Assembly (NCBI GenBank): GCA_900768815.1
Contig: CAAGEE010000002.1
Coordinates: 124,001-188,000 of the forward strand
Direction of reading: 5' to 3'
DNA: 64,000 nt
From: Bacilli bacterium
GTDB lineage: Bacteria > Bacillota_I > Bacilli_A > RF39 > UBA660
This document shows, piece after piece, positions 41,604 to 50,942 of the stretch. Each line of letters opens with the position of its first letter. Position 1 is the stretch's first letter. The notes beneath the pieces are model-generated. The model had not been told where the DNA came from, did not search any database, and saw only the letters and a program-made list of their open reading frames with translations. Position numbers and translations under genes: made by a program.

Positions 41604-41918
41604 ATGTATATAGATTTAATAGTGTTAATAGTATTGATTTTAGTAGTAGTAATGTTTTTTAAGAGATTTTCATCATTTGTATTCTTTATGGCAATTGTTG
41701 ATATATTACTTAGGATACTTACATTTATTAAGAATAATATAGGTTTACCTGATGTGTCAGCTTTAATTGGTAAATATGTACCAGTGAGTATTATTGGTAT
41801 TATTAATAAATATTCTAGTGGAATAGTTAATACAATATTACAATGGGCATTTGTAATTATTATGATTATATTCTTATCATATATAATTAAGATATTTATT
41901 CATAAGAAAAAAATATAA
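41604..41918 (+). CDS. Small hydrophobic membrane protein
   Basis: The 104-residue product has two or three membrane helices (IDLIVLIVLILVVVMFF, FVFFMAIVDILLRIL, WAFVIIMIIFLSYIIKIFI) and a basic C-terminus. No family recognised; a remote resemblance of the first helix to CvpA is not enough. It lies between the YetF gene and the spoIIGA-sigE pair. Ribosome site GAGGTGG. Confidence 0.65.
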   Translation: MYIDLIVLIVLILVVVMFFKRFSSFVFFMAIVDILLRILTFIKNNIGLPDVSALIGKYVPVSIIGIINKYSSGIVNTILQWAFVIIMIIFLSYIIKIFIHKKKI

Positions 41919-41928
41919 AAGTACAAAG

Positions 41929-41953
41929 AAACGACAGATAAGTCGTTTTTTTA
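41929..41953 (+). terminator. Terminator before spoIIGA
   Basis: AACGAC-agataa-GTCGTT followed by TTTTT. Confidence 0.8.
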
Positions 41954-41979
41954 TTGGTATAGTGTTTTTGGTGATATAA

Positions 41980-42747
41980 ATGAAGATCTATTTAGATTTG
42001 GTAGTGCTACTAAATTTTTTCTTTGATTTTTTATTACTTTATGGAACTAGTAAAATACTAAAAGAAATAGTTCCTATTAAAAGATTAGTGCTAGGAAGTG
42101 TAGTGGCTTCTTTATCAGTATTTTTACTCTTTATAAAACTTAATTCAGTTTCATTATTTTTAATTAAAATAGTAATTAGTATAGGAATTATTTTAACTAC
42201 TTTTGGAAGGAAAAACTTTATTAAGAATATAAGCTATTTTTATTTACTTAGTATAGTTTTAGGAGGAGGTTTATATTTACTTAATATTAGTTTTACTTAC
42301 CAAAATCAGGGCATTTTATTTATTAATAATGGTTTATCTATTAACTTTATTCTATTAATTATAGTTAGTCCAATTATTATATTTTGTTATGTAAAAGAAC
42401 ATATTTTGTATAAGAATACTTATGGAAATATTTATGAGGTTTTAATTATTAATGGTAGTAATAAATATAAGTTAATGGGACTTTTAGATACTGGAAATAG
42501 GCTAAAAGATCCTTATAAGGGTCGGAGCGTTATTTTGGTTAATAATGATATTTTAATGGGTGGAAATGTTGTTTATGTACCTTATAAGGCTTTAAATACG
42601 ACTGGTGTTATTAAGTGTTATAAAGTGGATAAAGTGATTGTTGAAGAAAAAGAGTTTAGTAATTGTTTAGTGGGTATTAGTAAGGATAAGATCTCTATAG
42701 ATGGGGTTGAGTGTATATTACCAAATATTTTTAAGGAGGAACTATAA
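41980..42747 (+). CDS. spoIIGA: Sigma-E processing peptidase SpoIIGA
   Basis: SpoIIGA is the membrane aspartic protease that removes the pro-sequence of sigma-E after asymmetric division. Five N-terminal membrane helices (LVVLLNFFFDFLLLYG first) precede a cytoplasmic pepsin-like domain with the catalytic DTGNRLKDP at 170-178. Length 255 residues is near normal. Its stop overlaps the start of sigE (TAATG). Confidence 0.93.
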   Translation: MKIYLDLVVLLNFFFDFLLLYGTSKILKEIVPIKRLVLGSVVASLSVFLLFIKLNSVSLFLIKIVISIGIILTTFGRKNFIKNISYFYLLSIVLGGGLYLLNISFTYQNQGILFINNGLSINFILLIIVSPIIIFCYVKEHILYKNTYGNIYEVLIINGSNKYKLMGLLDTGNRLKDPYKGRSVILVNNDILMGGNVVYVPYKALNTTGVIKCYKVDKVIVEEKEFSNCLVGISKDKISIDGVECILPNIFKEEL

Positions 42748-43436
42748 TGTTTATTATTAATTTTATTAAGAGGTTATTTTATAAAGTTACGAGTATTTTT
42801 TATGTAGGGGCTACTGATATGCTTCCTGAACCTTTATCAAGGGATATGGAAGATTATTATGTTACATTAAAAGATGATGGGGACTTGAAGGCTAAAGATA
42901 TTTTAATTGAACATAATTTACGACTGGTCGTTTTTTTGGCTAAAAAGTATGAAAATACAGGAGTTGATTTAGAAGATTTGGTTAGTATTGGCACTATTGG
43001 ATTAATTAAAGGTATTAATACTTTTAGTAAGAGTAAGAATATAAAACTGGCTACTTATGCCTCGAGATGTATCGATAATGAGATTTTAATGTATCTTAGA
43101 AAGAATAAGAGAATTAAAACTGAGGTTAGTATTGATGCCTCTTTATCATTCGATGGAGAGGGAAATGAATTACATTTAGAAGATGTTTTGGGAACTGATG
43201 CTGATATTGTGACAAAGGGAATAGAGGAGGAGACTGAGAGAAATATAATGATTAATGAAGTAATGAGACTTAGGCCAAGAGATAGAGATATTATGATACT
43301 TAGATATGGTTTAATGGGACATGACGAGTTGACACAGAAGGAAGTGGCAGAGAGGCTAGGTATTTCACAGTCTTATATTTCAAGAATAGAAAAAAAGGTT
43401 ATTAAAAGACTTAAAACTCTTGTTAATTATAATTAG
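42747..43436 (+). CDS. sigE: RNA polymerase sporulation sigma factor sigma-E (pro-form)
   Basis: The 229-residue factor matches pro-sigma-E: a hydrophobic/basic pro-region of about 20 residues (MFIINFIKRLFYKVTSIF), the cleavage-region motif YVGATDMLPEPLS, region 2 with HNLRLVVFLAKKYENTGVDL and SIGTIGLIKGINTF, TYASRCIDNEILMYLR, then region 4 with TQKEVAERLGISQSYISRIE. It directs the early mother-cell programme. It is translationally coupled to spoIIGA; sigG, which often follows, is replaced by tdk. Confidence 0.96.
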   Translation: MFIINFIKRLFYKVTSIFYVGATDMLPEPLSRDMEDYYVTLKDDGDLKAKDILIEHNLRLVVFLAKKYENTGVDLEDLVSIGTIGLIKGINTFSKSKNIKLATYASRCIDNEILMYLRKNKRIKTEVSIDASLSFDGEGNELHLEDVLGTDADIVTKGIEEETERNIMINEVMRLRPRDRDIMILRYGLMGHDELTQKEVAERLGISQSYISRIEKKVIKRLKTLVNYN

Positions 43437-43474
43437 GTTTTATATAATTGTAGTTAAGATGGGAGTGTTTAGTA

Positions 43475-44080
43475 ATGGCAAAGTTATTTTTTAGATATGG
43501 AGCAATGAATTCTGGTAAAACTACTATTTTATTACAGACTGCTCATAATTATGAAGAAAGGGGAATGAAAGTCTTAATTATAAAACCACAAATAGATTCT
43601 AAGGGTGAGGATTATATAGTATCTAGAATTGGTTTAAAGCGAAAAGTTGATCATTTGATAGAGAAAGGAGAAAATATATTTACTTATATTAAAGACAATG
43701 ATGATAGTGTTAAGTGTATATTAGTTGATGAAGCTCAGTTTTTAGAACCAATTCAAGTTGATGAATTGATGCAGGTTGTTGTTAGGCTTAATATACCTGT
43801 TATTTGTTATGGACTTAGAACTGATTTTAGGACTAATGGTTTTCCGGGAGCTACTAGATTATTAGAGATTGCTCATACGATAGAGGAAATGAAGACTATT
43901 TGTGCTTGTGGTAGAAAAGCCATGTTTAATGGAAGAAAGATTAATGGTAAATTTATTTTTGATGGAGAACAAGTAGCAATAGATGGAGAAGATAAAATTA
44001 CTTATGAATCTTTATGTCCATATTGTTATTATGATAAGTTAAGTAAATATAGAAAGTTAAAAGAACAACTTAGAAAATAA
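43475..44080 (+). CDS. tdk: Thymidine kinase
   Basis: The type II thymidine kinase has P-loop GAMNSGKT at the start, VDEAQFL as its DEAQ motif, YGLRTDFR and the lasso-region FPGATRLLEIAHTIEEMK, and four zinc cysteines in CACG and CPYC. It phosphorylates thymidine in the salvage pathway. It follows sigE by 38 bases but is functionally unrelated. Confidence 0.96.
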   Translation: MAKLFFRYGAMNSGKTTILLQTAHNYEERGMKVLIIKPQIDSKGEDYIVSRIGLKRKVDHLIEKGENIFTYIKDNDDSVKCILVDEAQFLEPIQVDELMQVVVRLNIPVICYGLRTDFRTNGFPGATRLLEIAHTIEEMKTICACGRKAMFNGRKINGKFIFDGEQVAIDGEDKITYESLCPYCYYDKLSKYRKLKEQLRK

Positions 44081-44110
44081 AAAAATGTAGAGAAAATTCT
44101 ACATTTTTTT
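44081..44110. terminator. Bidirectional terminator between tdk and yigZ
   Basis: AAAAATGTAGA-gaaaat-TCTACATTTTT with T-runs on both strands. Confidence 0.85.
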
Positions 44111-44671
44111 GATGTAAGTTTCTTTTAGAATAATGGGACTATATTTTGATAAGTTGTTGTATGTTGATTTAGAAACGTTTAAATAATAAGTTATTTGTTC
44201 TTGATAGTCTTTTTTTAGGACTTCTTCTTTTTTTAATAAATAATCTAGTTCTTTTTGCATATCATAATTAATGATAATTTTTATTGTGTAACCTTTTTCT
44301 ACTTCGATTGTATTATTTTCAAGGGCTGTTGTTAGAGACTTAGTGTAGGCTCTTACTAGGCCACCAGCGCCTAGCTTTATGCCTCCAAAGTATCTTGTTG
44401 TGATGGCAAGAGTGTTTATTAGTTCGTTTTTAATTAAGACATTTAACATAGGTAGACCGGCAGTACCACCAGGTTCACCGTCATCACTGGACTTTTGACT
44501 GTCCTCTGTAATGTAGGCATAACAGTAGTGAGTTGCATTGGGATATTTAGTTTTTATGTTTCTGATTAAGTTCTTGATATTAGAATCTTTCTCTATTTTA
44601 ATAAGAGATGTTATAAAACGAGAATTTTTTATAATAATTTCTGTATCTTCATTTTCTATTAGACACTTCAT
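44099..44671 (-). CDS. YigZ/IMPACT family protein
   Basis: The 190-residue protein shows the YigZ signature SRFITSLIKIEKDS, THYCYAY, SDDGEPGGTAGLPML, and YFGGIKLGAGGLVRAYTKS, with a C-terminal DUF1949-type ferredoxin-like domain. The biochemical role of the family is uncertain (translation-linked regulation in eukaryotic IMPACT). Start ATG behind AGGTGAT. Confidence 0.93.
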   Translation of the reverse strand: MKCLIENEDTEIIIKNSRFITSLIKIEKDSNIKNLIRNIKTKYPNATHYCYAYITEDSQKSSDDGEPGGTAGLPMLNVLIKNELINTLAITTRYFGGIKLGAGGLVRAYTKSLTTALENNTIEVEKGYTIKIIINYDMQKELDYLLKKEEVLKKDYQEQITYYLNVSKSTYNNLSKYSPIILKETYIKKM

Positions 44672-44761
44672 AAGATCACCTGTAATTATTATAATGTATT
44701 TTATGGCTTTTTTCTAGGATTAGTGATATAATAACTAATAGTTTTTGGAGGTGTTATACTG

Positions 44762-45919
44762 ATGTTTAGACGTAAAAAGGATGAAAAAATAGATGTATCT
44801 AGTTTAAATGAAATCTTAGTTATAGGAAGTAAATTAACTAAAATAGTTTATATTGCGGTAATTGTTGCGGTAGTATTACTTGGAATTTATGTACTTAGAG
44901 AATTAAAAATACTAGCATTATTAAAAGAATTATTTATAGTTATTTCACCAATTTTTATTGGAATTTTAATAGCTTGGTTATGTGAGCCTATTGTTAGGTT
45001 TTTACAAAAAAAGAAAATACCTAGATTTGTTGCGTGTATATTGGTTTATTTAGTTTTAATTGGAGTTATACTTTTGCTTTTATATGCATTTTTACCTACT
45101 TTTGTTAGACAAATAGGAGAGTTTGTGGGTACGATTCCAGATATATTAAAAGATTTAAAGGGATTTGGTAATAGATTTTTTAATAGTTTTTCTTCTATAG
45201 GAGTGGATGTTAGGTCTGTACAAGAAAAAGTTTATCAAACAGTTGAAGACTTTGGAATTGGTTTAACTACTAATTTGCCTAATACAATTATTAATTTCAC
45301 TAAGTCTTTAATTTCTGGAGGAGTTAATTTTGTTTTAGGATTAATGATTGGTTTTTATATGTTGTTTGATTTTAATAAAATTAATGTTACAGTTATTAAT
45401 AATTTACCTAATGCTTGGAAAGATAATTATATTGAATTAACTACTAGAATAAATACGTCTTTACGTAAGTATGTACAAGGAGTCTTTTCAGTTATGTTTT
45501 TAGTATTTGTTACCCAGAGTATTGGTTTAACCCTTGCTGGACTTAATGCACCACTTTTATTTGCTTTGTTCTGTGCTGTTACAGATATTATTCCTTACTT
45601 TGGACCTTATATTGGAGCAATACCTGCTGTACTTGTGGGATTTACTATTTCTCCGACATGTGGAATATTTTGTATAATATCAATAGTTGTTGTTCAATTA
45701 CTTGAAAATAACTTCTATCAACCATTAATTATGGGACATACGATGGAGTTACATCCTGTAATAATTATGATTAGTCTCTTGATTTTCCAACATTTCTTTG
45801 GTATTATAGGAATGGTAGTAGCAACACCAGTTGTTGCTTGCCTAAAAGTTATATTTATGTTTATTGATGAGAAGGTTCATTTTATGGATATGTTCAATAA
45901 ACGAGAATTAGAACAATAG
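44762..45919 (+). CDS. AI-2E family transporter (TqsA/PerM-like)
   Basis: The 385-residue protein has eight predicted membrane helices, LIAWLCEPIVRFLQKKKIPR after the second, and the family segment near the C-terminus (YFGPYIGAIPAVLVGF, QLLENNFYQPLIMG). Members export diverse substrates or ions; the AI-2 name comes from one member and does not fix the substrate. Its last codons lie just before the alanine T-box. Confidence 0.9.
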   Translation: MFRRKKDEKIDVSSLNEILVIGSKLTKIVYIAVIVAVVLLGIYVLRELKILALLKELFIVISPIFIGILIAWLCEPIVRFLQKKKIPRFVACILVYLVLIGVILLLLYAFLPTFVRQIGEFVGTIPDILKDLKGFGNRFFNSFSSIGVDVRSVQEKVYQTVEDFGIGLTTNLPNTIINFTKSLISGGVNFVLGLMIGFYMLFDFNKINVTVINNLPNAWKDNYIELTTRINTSLRKYVQGVFSVMFLVFVTQSIGLTLAGLNAPLLFALFCAVTDIIPYFGPYIGAIPAVLVGFTISPTCGIFCIISIVVVQLLENNFYQPLIMGHTMELHPVIIMISLLIFQHFFGIIGMVVATPVVACLKVIFMFIDEKVHFMDMFNKRELEQ

Positions 45920-45924
45920 AAAAT

Positions 45925-46096
45925 GATGATTAAAGATAAGTACTTAGATTTGACTTATAGAGAGTTAATAGATGGTGAAAGTTAACGATAGAGTTTAAGG
46001 AAGCTACTTTAGGAGTTTTCTCGGTAGATGCCGTTATTAAAAATTAAGACCAAGATAGGATGGTACCGGACTTTGTCCTCCTATTTATGGTCTTTT
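45925..46096 (+). promoter_or_regulatory. T-box leader, Ala specifier, for the kinase-kinase-alaS operon
   Basis: Stem I is closed by TAAAG (45931-45935) with CTTTA (46007-46011), with AAGTA opposite the specifier and GGTGAAAGTTAAC in the upper stem; the specifier triplet is GCT (46003-46005), an Ala codon. The T-box AGGATGGTACCGGA follows, with TGGT matching the A discriminator of tRNA-Ala. The terminator alternative is AAGACCA (46046-46052) with TGGTCTT (46088-46094) and TTTATTT. It controls all genes down to alaS, perhaps holA. Confidence 0.88.
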
Positions 46097-46119
46097 ATTT
46101 GTATATGGGAGGAATAAAA

Positions 46120-46659
46120 ATGAAGATATTTGTTATTGGGGGTTGTGCTAAGACTGGTAAGAATACATTTGGTAATTATTTAAGAGAAGAATTAAAAAAT
46201 TATGGTTATAAACCTTGTGTTATGCATCTTACTGAGCCTTTATATTCATATGCTAGAAACTATTTTGATTGGAATGAGAACACAGGAGAAAAACCAAGAG
46301 AGTTTTTACAAAAGATGGGTATTGAAATAATAAAAGAAAAGATGCATAAAAATATGTTTTTGATAGATAGAACATGTGAAGATATAGAAATACTTAGTAA
46401 TTTCTTTGATACTTTTATTATTACTGATGCTAGACTTATTATGGAGTTTAGTGAGTTTAAAAAGAGATTTGATGATGTTGTTACTATAAAGATAGTTAGA
46501 GATGGAACTTTTGATAATGGACTTGTTGGAGATGAAAAGGCACATATTACAGAGACTGAGATTAATGATTATAACAATTTTGATTATATAATTAAAAATG
46601 ATGGTTTTGATAGTTTAAGAGAACAAGCTCATGAGATAGTTAAGAGAGAGGAGATGTAG
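46120..46659 (+). CDS. Deoxynucleoside monophosphate kinase-like P-loop protein
   Basis: The 179-residue product has a P-loop GGCAKTGKNTFG at its start, PREFLQKMGIEIIK in the middle and ITDARLIMEFSEF, a layout like phage-type dNMP kinases. Substrate is not proven. The ATG follows GGGAGGAAT; a longer frame upstream falls within the T-box terminator. It is the first gene under the alanine T-box and is four bases from the next kinase-like gene. Confidence 0.72.
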   Translation: MKIFVIGGCAKTGKNTFGNYLREELKNYGYKPCVMHLTEPLYSYARNYFDWNENTGEKPREFLQKMGIEIIKEKMHKNMFLIDRTCEDIEILSNFFDTFIITDARLIMEFSEFKKRFDDVVTIKIVRDGTFDNGLVGDEKAHITETEINDYNNFDYIIKNDGFDSLREQAHEIVKREEM

Positions 46660-46662
46660 GAG

Positions 46663-47202
46663 ATGGCTAAGTTAGTAGCAGTAGTTGGTATGGCAGGATC
46701 TGGAAAGAGCATTGCGACTGACTATTTAGAGAAGATGGGTTGGAATAAAATATATTTTGGTGGAGCAATAATGGATAAATTAAAAGAAGAAGGAAAAGAA
46801 GTTACTCCAGCAAATGAGAAGAAGTGTCGCGAAGATATTAGAGCTAAGTATGGAATGGCAGCGGTCGCGGTACTTTTAGAAGATAAAATTAAAAAAGCAT
46901 ATGAGGAAAAAGATACAGTTTTAGATGGATTATATTCATGGGATGAGTATATTTATTTAAAAGATAAGTTTAAAGACTTAGTATTAGTTTGTGTTGTATG
47001 TGATAAAGAAAAAAGATATAGTCGTGTTGGTGTACGTGATATTAGACCATTTAATAGAGAAGAAATTGTTATTAGAGATGTTTCAGAGATTGAAAATTTA
47101 GCAAAGGGAGGACCTATTGCTTATGCAGATTATTACATTTTTAATAATGGAACAGTAGATAATTATATTGAAAGATTAGAAGAAATAATTAAAGAAATTT
47201 AA
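46663..47202 (+). CDS. Dephospho-CoA kinase/adenylate kinase-like P-loop protein
   Basis: The 179-residue product starts AVVGMAGSGKSIATDYLEKM (P-loop), has DGLYSWDEYIYLKDKF as a Walker B-type region, and RYSRVGVRDIRPFNREE as a lid-like arginine-rich segment, then AYADYYIFNNGTVDNY, a common end in CoaE/UPF0200-type kinases. The true CoaE signature is incomplete, so substrate stays open. It lies between its paralogue-like neighbour and alaS under alanine T-box control. Confidence 0.72.
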   Translation: MAKLVAVVGMAGSGKSIATDYLEKMGWNKIYFGGAIMDKLKEEGKEVTPANEKKCREDIRAKYGMAAVAVLLEDKIKKAYEEKDTVLDGLYSWDEYIYLKDKFKDLVLVCVVCDKEKRYSRVGVRDIRPFNREEIVIRDVSEIENLAKGGPIAYADYYIFNNGTVDNYIERLEEIIKEI

Positions 47203-47235
47203 AAAGATTGTTAGACTTGAGGAGGAGTAGATATT

Positions 47236-49926
47236 ATGAAATATATGAGTCATGATGATATTAGAAATACGTGGTTTAAGTTTTTTGAGGAAAAAAGACA
47301 TAAGAGGGTAGATAGTGCCTCATTAATACCAGTTAATGATGATAGTTTATTATGGGTAAATGCTGGTGTTACGCCATTGAAGAAGTATTTTGATGGATCT
47401 GTTGTACCTGATTGTAAGAGACTTGTTAGTATACAAAAATGTATTAGAACTAATGATATTGAAAATGTTGGTGTTACAAAGAGGCATCAAACTTTCTTTG
47501 AAATGATGGGTAACTTTTCAATAGGAGATTATTTTAAGGATGAGGCAATTGAGTATTCATTTGAATTATTAACTAGTCCTAAGTACTTTGGAATAGATAA
47601 AGAATTATTATATGTTACTATTTATACAGACGATGATGATGCTTTTAATAGATGGGTAGAAGTTGGAATGGATCCAACACATATTGTTAGACTAGAAGAA
47701 AATTTCTGGGAAATTGGTGAAGGACCTTGTGGTCCTGATTCTGAGATATTCTTTGATAGAGGAGAAAAATATGATCCAGAGGGAGATGCTTTAAGTAAAT
47801 TTAGACGTGATGAAGAACAAGAACGTTATGTTGAAATTTGGAATAATGTATTTAGTCAGTTTAATTCAAAGGCTGGTGTACCAAGAAATCAATATAAAGA
47901 ACTTCCTAATAAAAATATAGATACTGGTGCTGGACTTGAGAGATGGTGTTGTATATTCCAAGGAGTAGATTCTAACTTTGAAACTGATTTATTTACACCG
48001 ATTATTAATCATGTTATTGAGTTAGCAGGAGCTACTTATACTGGACAAAAAGAATATAAAGTTATAGCTGATCATATTAGAGCGATTGTTTTTGCTTTAG
48101 CAGATGGAGCTTGTTTTGAAAATACAGGACGGGGTTATGTACTTAGAAGATTATTACGTCGTAGTGTTAGATATGGTAAGATTTTAGGATTAGAGTGTCC
48201 ATTTATGTATAAGATTGTTTCAGATGTTGTTGATGTTATGAAAGATGCTTATCCATATTTATTGGAAAAACGTCCTGTTATTGAGACTTTAGTGTTAGAA
48301 GAAGAAAAGTTATTCTTAAAGACACTTGAAGCAGGAGAAAGGAGATTAAGAGAACTAGTAGAAAATTCTGCTGATGGTTATATTTCAGGTGAAGAAGCTT
48401 TTAAGTTATATGATACTTATGGATTCCCATTTGAACTTACATTAGAATATTTAAATGAACTTGGTTATACTTGTTCTAAGGATGAGTTTGATAAGTTTAT
48501 GAATATTCAAAGAGAACTTGCTAAAAGGAGTGTTAAAAATAAAGCATCTATGGCAAGTCAAAAGAAGGTGTTATTAGATTTTAAAGATGAAAGTCAATTT
48601 GTATATGGACTTTATCGCTTAAAAGCTAATATTATTGCGATATTTTCTAAAGATGAGATTATTAATAGTTGTAATCATGATTGTTATATTGCACTTGATA
48701 GAACTTGTTTTTATGCAGAATCAGGTGGTCAAGTTAGTGATACTGGTATGATAGTTGGCAAAGGCTTTAAAGCTCGTGTTTTAGATGTGTTTAAGGCTCC
48801 TAATGGACAACATATTCATAAAGTTAAATTATTAGATGGTGTTATTAATATTTCTGATAATTGTGAAGTTATTTTAGATAAAGATAGACGTAAAAAGATT
48901 GAAGCAAATCATTCTTCTGTACATATTTTACAATATTCACTACAACAAGTTGTGTCTAATAATATTAAACAGGCTGGTAGTTATGTTGATGATGAGAAGC
49001 TACGTTTCGACTTTACTTATTCTGGTAAGATGACAGATGATAAGTTACTTGAGGTTGAAGAGTTTGCTAAAGAGATGATAAGTAAAAACATTATTGTTTC
49101 AACTGAAGTTATGCCTATAGATAAGGCTAAACAACTAGGTGCTATGGCTTTATTTAGTGAAAAGTATGGTGATATGGTTAGAGTTGTTAAGATTGGTAAA
49201 TCTATAGAGTTATGTGGTGGTACCCATGTTGTGAATACTAAAGAGATAGAAAACTTTGCTATATATTCATGTGAATCTAAAGGTAGCAATGTTTATAGAA
49301 TTGAGGCTGCTACAGGAACTAGAAGTGAAGTTGTTTTATTTGAAACTATTAAACCTTATAATGATGAGATGGTTAAATTGCTTGTTAAGGCTAGAAATAT
49401 ATTAGATAAGGCTAGAAATGAGGGTATAAAGTTAGACTTTGATGTTGATATTGATAATAGTAGACCTGTTTCATATAAAGATATTATCTTTAATAAAAAT
49501 GAACTTGGATATGTTCAACAAGAAGTAAAAACTTTAGAGAAAAAGTATTTTGAATTAAGAGAAAGACAAGATTTATCTAATTTGGATATTTATAAGGAAC
49601 ATGTTAAAAATTATAATGGTACTTTAGGTATTGTTATGGAAGTTAGAGATAAAGATATTAATATTTTAAAAGCTGTTGGAGATACTTTAGTTGAGATTAT
49701 GAACCCAGGATTTGTTTTCTTTGCTAATGTTAAGGGTGAAGATAGCGTTAACTTTATTGTACGAAGTAACTGTGGTGTTAATGCTGGATTAATCGCAAAA
49801 GAAGCATCAAAGATGGCTGGAGGTAATGGTGGAGGTAGTCCAACATTTGCTCAAGGTGGAGGAAAAGAGGTAAATAAAGTAAGTGAAGTATTAGAAAATG
49901 TGGAGAATAGTTTAAGACATGAATAA
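47236..49926 (+). CDS. alaS: Alanine--tRNA ligase
   Basis: The 896-residue enzyme has the class II core (RNTWFKFFEEKRHKRVDSAS, NFSIGDYFKDEAIEYSFELL, GAGLERW), the editing domain with NHSSVHILQYSLQQV, where the usual NHTATHLL is altered but both His remain, and CGGTHV, and a C-terminal Gly-rich C-Ala-type end (GGNGGGSPTFAQGGG). Preceding P-loop genes share its T-box. It overlaps holA by eight bases. Confidence 0.96.
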   Translation: MKYMSHDDIRNTWFKFFEEKRHKRVDSASLIPVNDDSLLWVNAGVTPLKKYFDGSVVPDCKRLVSIQKCIRTNDIENVGVTKRHQTFFEMMGNFSIGDYFKDEAIEYSFELLTSPKYFGIDKELLYVTIYTDDDDAFNRWVEVGMDPTHIVRLEENFWEIGEGPCGPDSEIFFDRGEKYDPEGDALSKFRRDEEQERYVEIWNNVFSQFNSKAGVPRNQYKELPNKNIDTGAGLERWCCIFQGVDSNFETDLFTPIINHVIELAGATYTGQKEYKVIADHIRAIVFALADGACFENTGRGYVLRRLLRRSVRYGKILGLECPFMYKIVSDVVDVMKDAYPYLLEKRPVIETLVLEEEKLFLKTLEAGERRLRELVENSADGYISGEEAFKLYDTYGFPFELTLEYLNELGYTCSKDEFDKFMNIQRELAKRSVKNKASMASQKKVLLDFKDESQFVYGLYRLKANIIAIFSKDEIINSCNHDCYIALDRTCFYAESGGQVSDTGMIVGKGFKARVLDVFKAPNGQHIHKVKLLDGVINISDNCEVILDKDRRKKIEANHSSVHILQYSLQQVVSNNIKQAGSYVDDEKLRFDFTYSGKMTDDKLLEVEEFAKEMISKNIIVSTEVMPIDKAKQLGAMALFSEKYGDMVRVVKIGKSIELCGGTHVVNTKEIENFAIYSCESKGSNVYRIEAATGTRSEVVLFETIKPYNDEMVKLLVKARNILDKARNEGIKLDFDVDIDNSRPVSYKDIIFNKNELGYVQQEVKTLEKKYFELRERQDLSNLDIYKEHVKNYNGTLGIVMEVRDKDINILKAVGDTLVEIMNPGFVFFANVKGEDSVNFIVRSNCGVNAGLIAKEASKMAGGNGGGSPTFAQGGGKEVNKVSEVLENVENSLRHE

Positions 49927-50845
49927 TTATTTGATAGAGGGAAACGATTATATTAGTGTTAATAATAAGATAAGTGAAATTATTAAGAAAAATGATTTTA
50001 GTGATGCTAGTATTAGTAAGTATGATTTAAGTGAGGGATTATTGGATGATGCTTTGGAGGACTTAAATACGTATGGGTTGTTTTCTGATAAGAAGATTGT
50101 AATTATTAATAATTTTGATAAAATGGATCCATTACTTAATAATATAGAAGAACTATTAAAATATGTGGAGAATAGTTCTTCTCTTAATTTATTATTTGTA
50201 GTTAGTGATAAGTATGATGATAGGAAAAAGATTATTAAAGACTTAAAGAAGAAAATGGAGTTTATTAAGATTAGTACGGATCCTGTGGAGTTTACGAAGC
50301 GTTGCCTTGAAGGATATAAAATCGAAAATGGAGTTATTAATTTACTTGTTAATAATACGTTGGGAGACGTTACAAGGCTTTATAATGAATGTAATAAGTT
50401 AAAGACATATAAGATTAATGATAAATATATTTCTAAGAATGATGTAGAGGAACTTTCTTTTAAAAAATTGGGGGATTCTACAGAGATTACGTTTCAGTTT
50501 AGTAGGGCTTTAGCGGAGAAGGATAAGAAGAGTGCTTTGATTTTGTATCAAGAATTATTGAATTACAAGATTGAGCCATTAAGTATTATTGGACTTTTAG
50601 CAAGTCAATTTAGAATAATGTATCAGGTTAAGAGTTTGGAAGAGAAAAATATGCGTAATGATGAGATCGCTAGTAGCCTTAAGGAAAAGCCATATAGAAT
50701 TACTAAGACTAGGGAACTTACGAGGTACTATTCTAAGAAAGAAATATTAGACTTAATGATTAAGTTAGAAGATATTGATTTAAAAATTAAAACTACTAGT
50801 GTTGATGCTAATACATTGGTACAGTTGTTTATATTGAATATTTAG
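49919..50845 (+). CDS. holA: DNA polymerase III delta subunit
   Basis: The 308-residue protein has the HolA layout: N-terminal NYLIEGNDYISVNNKISEII, DDALEDLNTYGLFSDKKIVI, KFSRALAEKD-type (here FQFSRALAEKDKKSALILYQ) and LASQFRIMYQVKSL in the C-terminal collar domain. It opens the beta clamp in the loader complex. The start ATG is within the end of alaS. Confidence 0.9.
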   Translation: MNNYLIEGNDYISVNNKISEIIKKNDFSDASISKYDLSEGLLDDALEDLNTYGLFSDKKIVIINNFDKMDPLLNNIEELLKYVENSSSLNLLFVVSDKYDDRKKIIKDLKKKMEFIKISTDPVEFTKRCLEGYKIENGVINLLVNNTLGDVTRLYNECNKLKTYKINDKYISKNDVEELSFKKLGDSTEITFQFSRALAEKDKKSALILYQELLNYKIEPLSIIGLLASQFRIMYQVKSLEEKNMRNDEIASSLKEKPYRITKTRELTRYYSKKEILDLMIKLEDIDLKIKTTSVDANTLVQLFILNI

Positions 50846-50942
50846 GTAAATTAGTAGACAGTATGTTTTTATACATGTTGTCTTTTTCTGTTGCTTTTTT
50901 TCTTACTTTTGATAAAATTAAAGTATAAGGTGAGTGATTATT

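Noticed and set aside
46060..46119. Longer N-terminus for the dNMP kinase-like gene
   Set aside because: That stretch is the T-box antiterminator/terminator; the ATG at 46120 has the GGGAGGAAT ribosome site and starts the P-loop domain normally.
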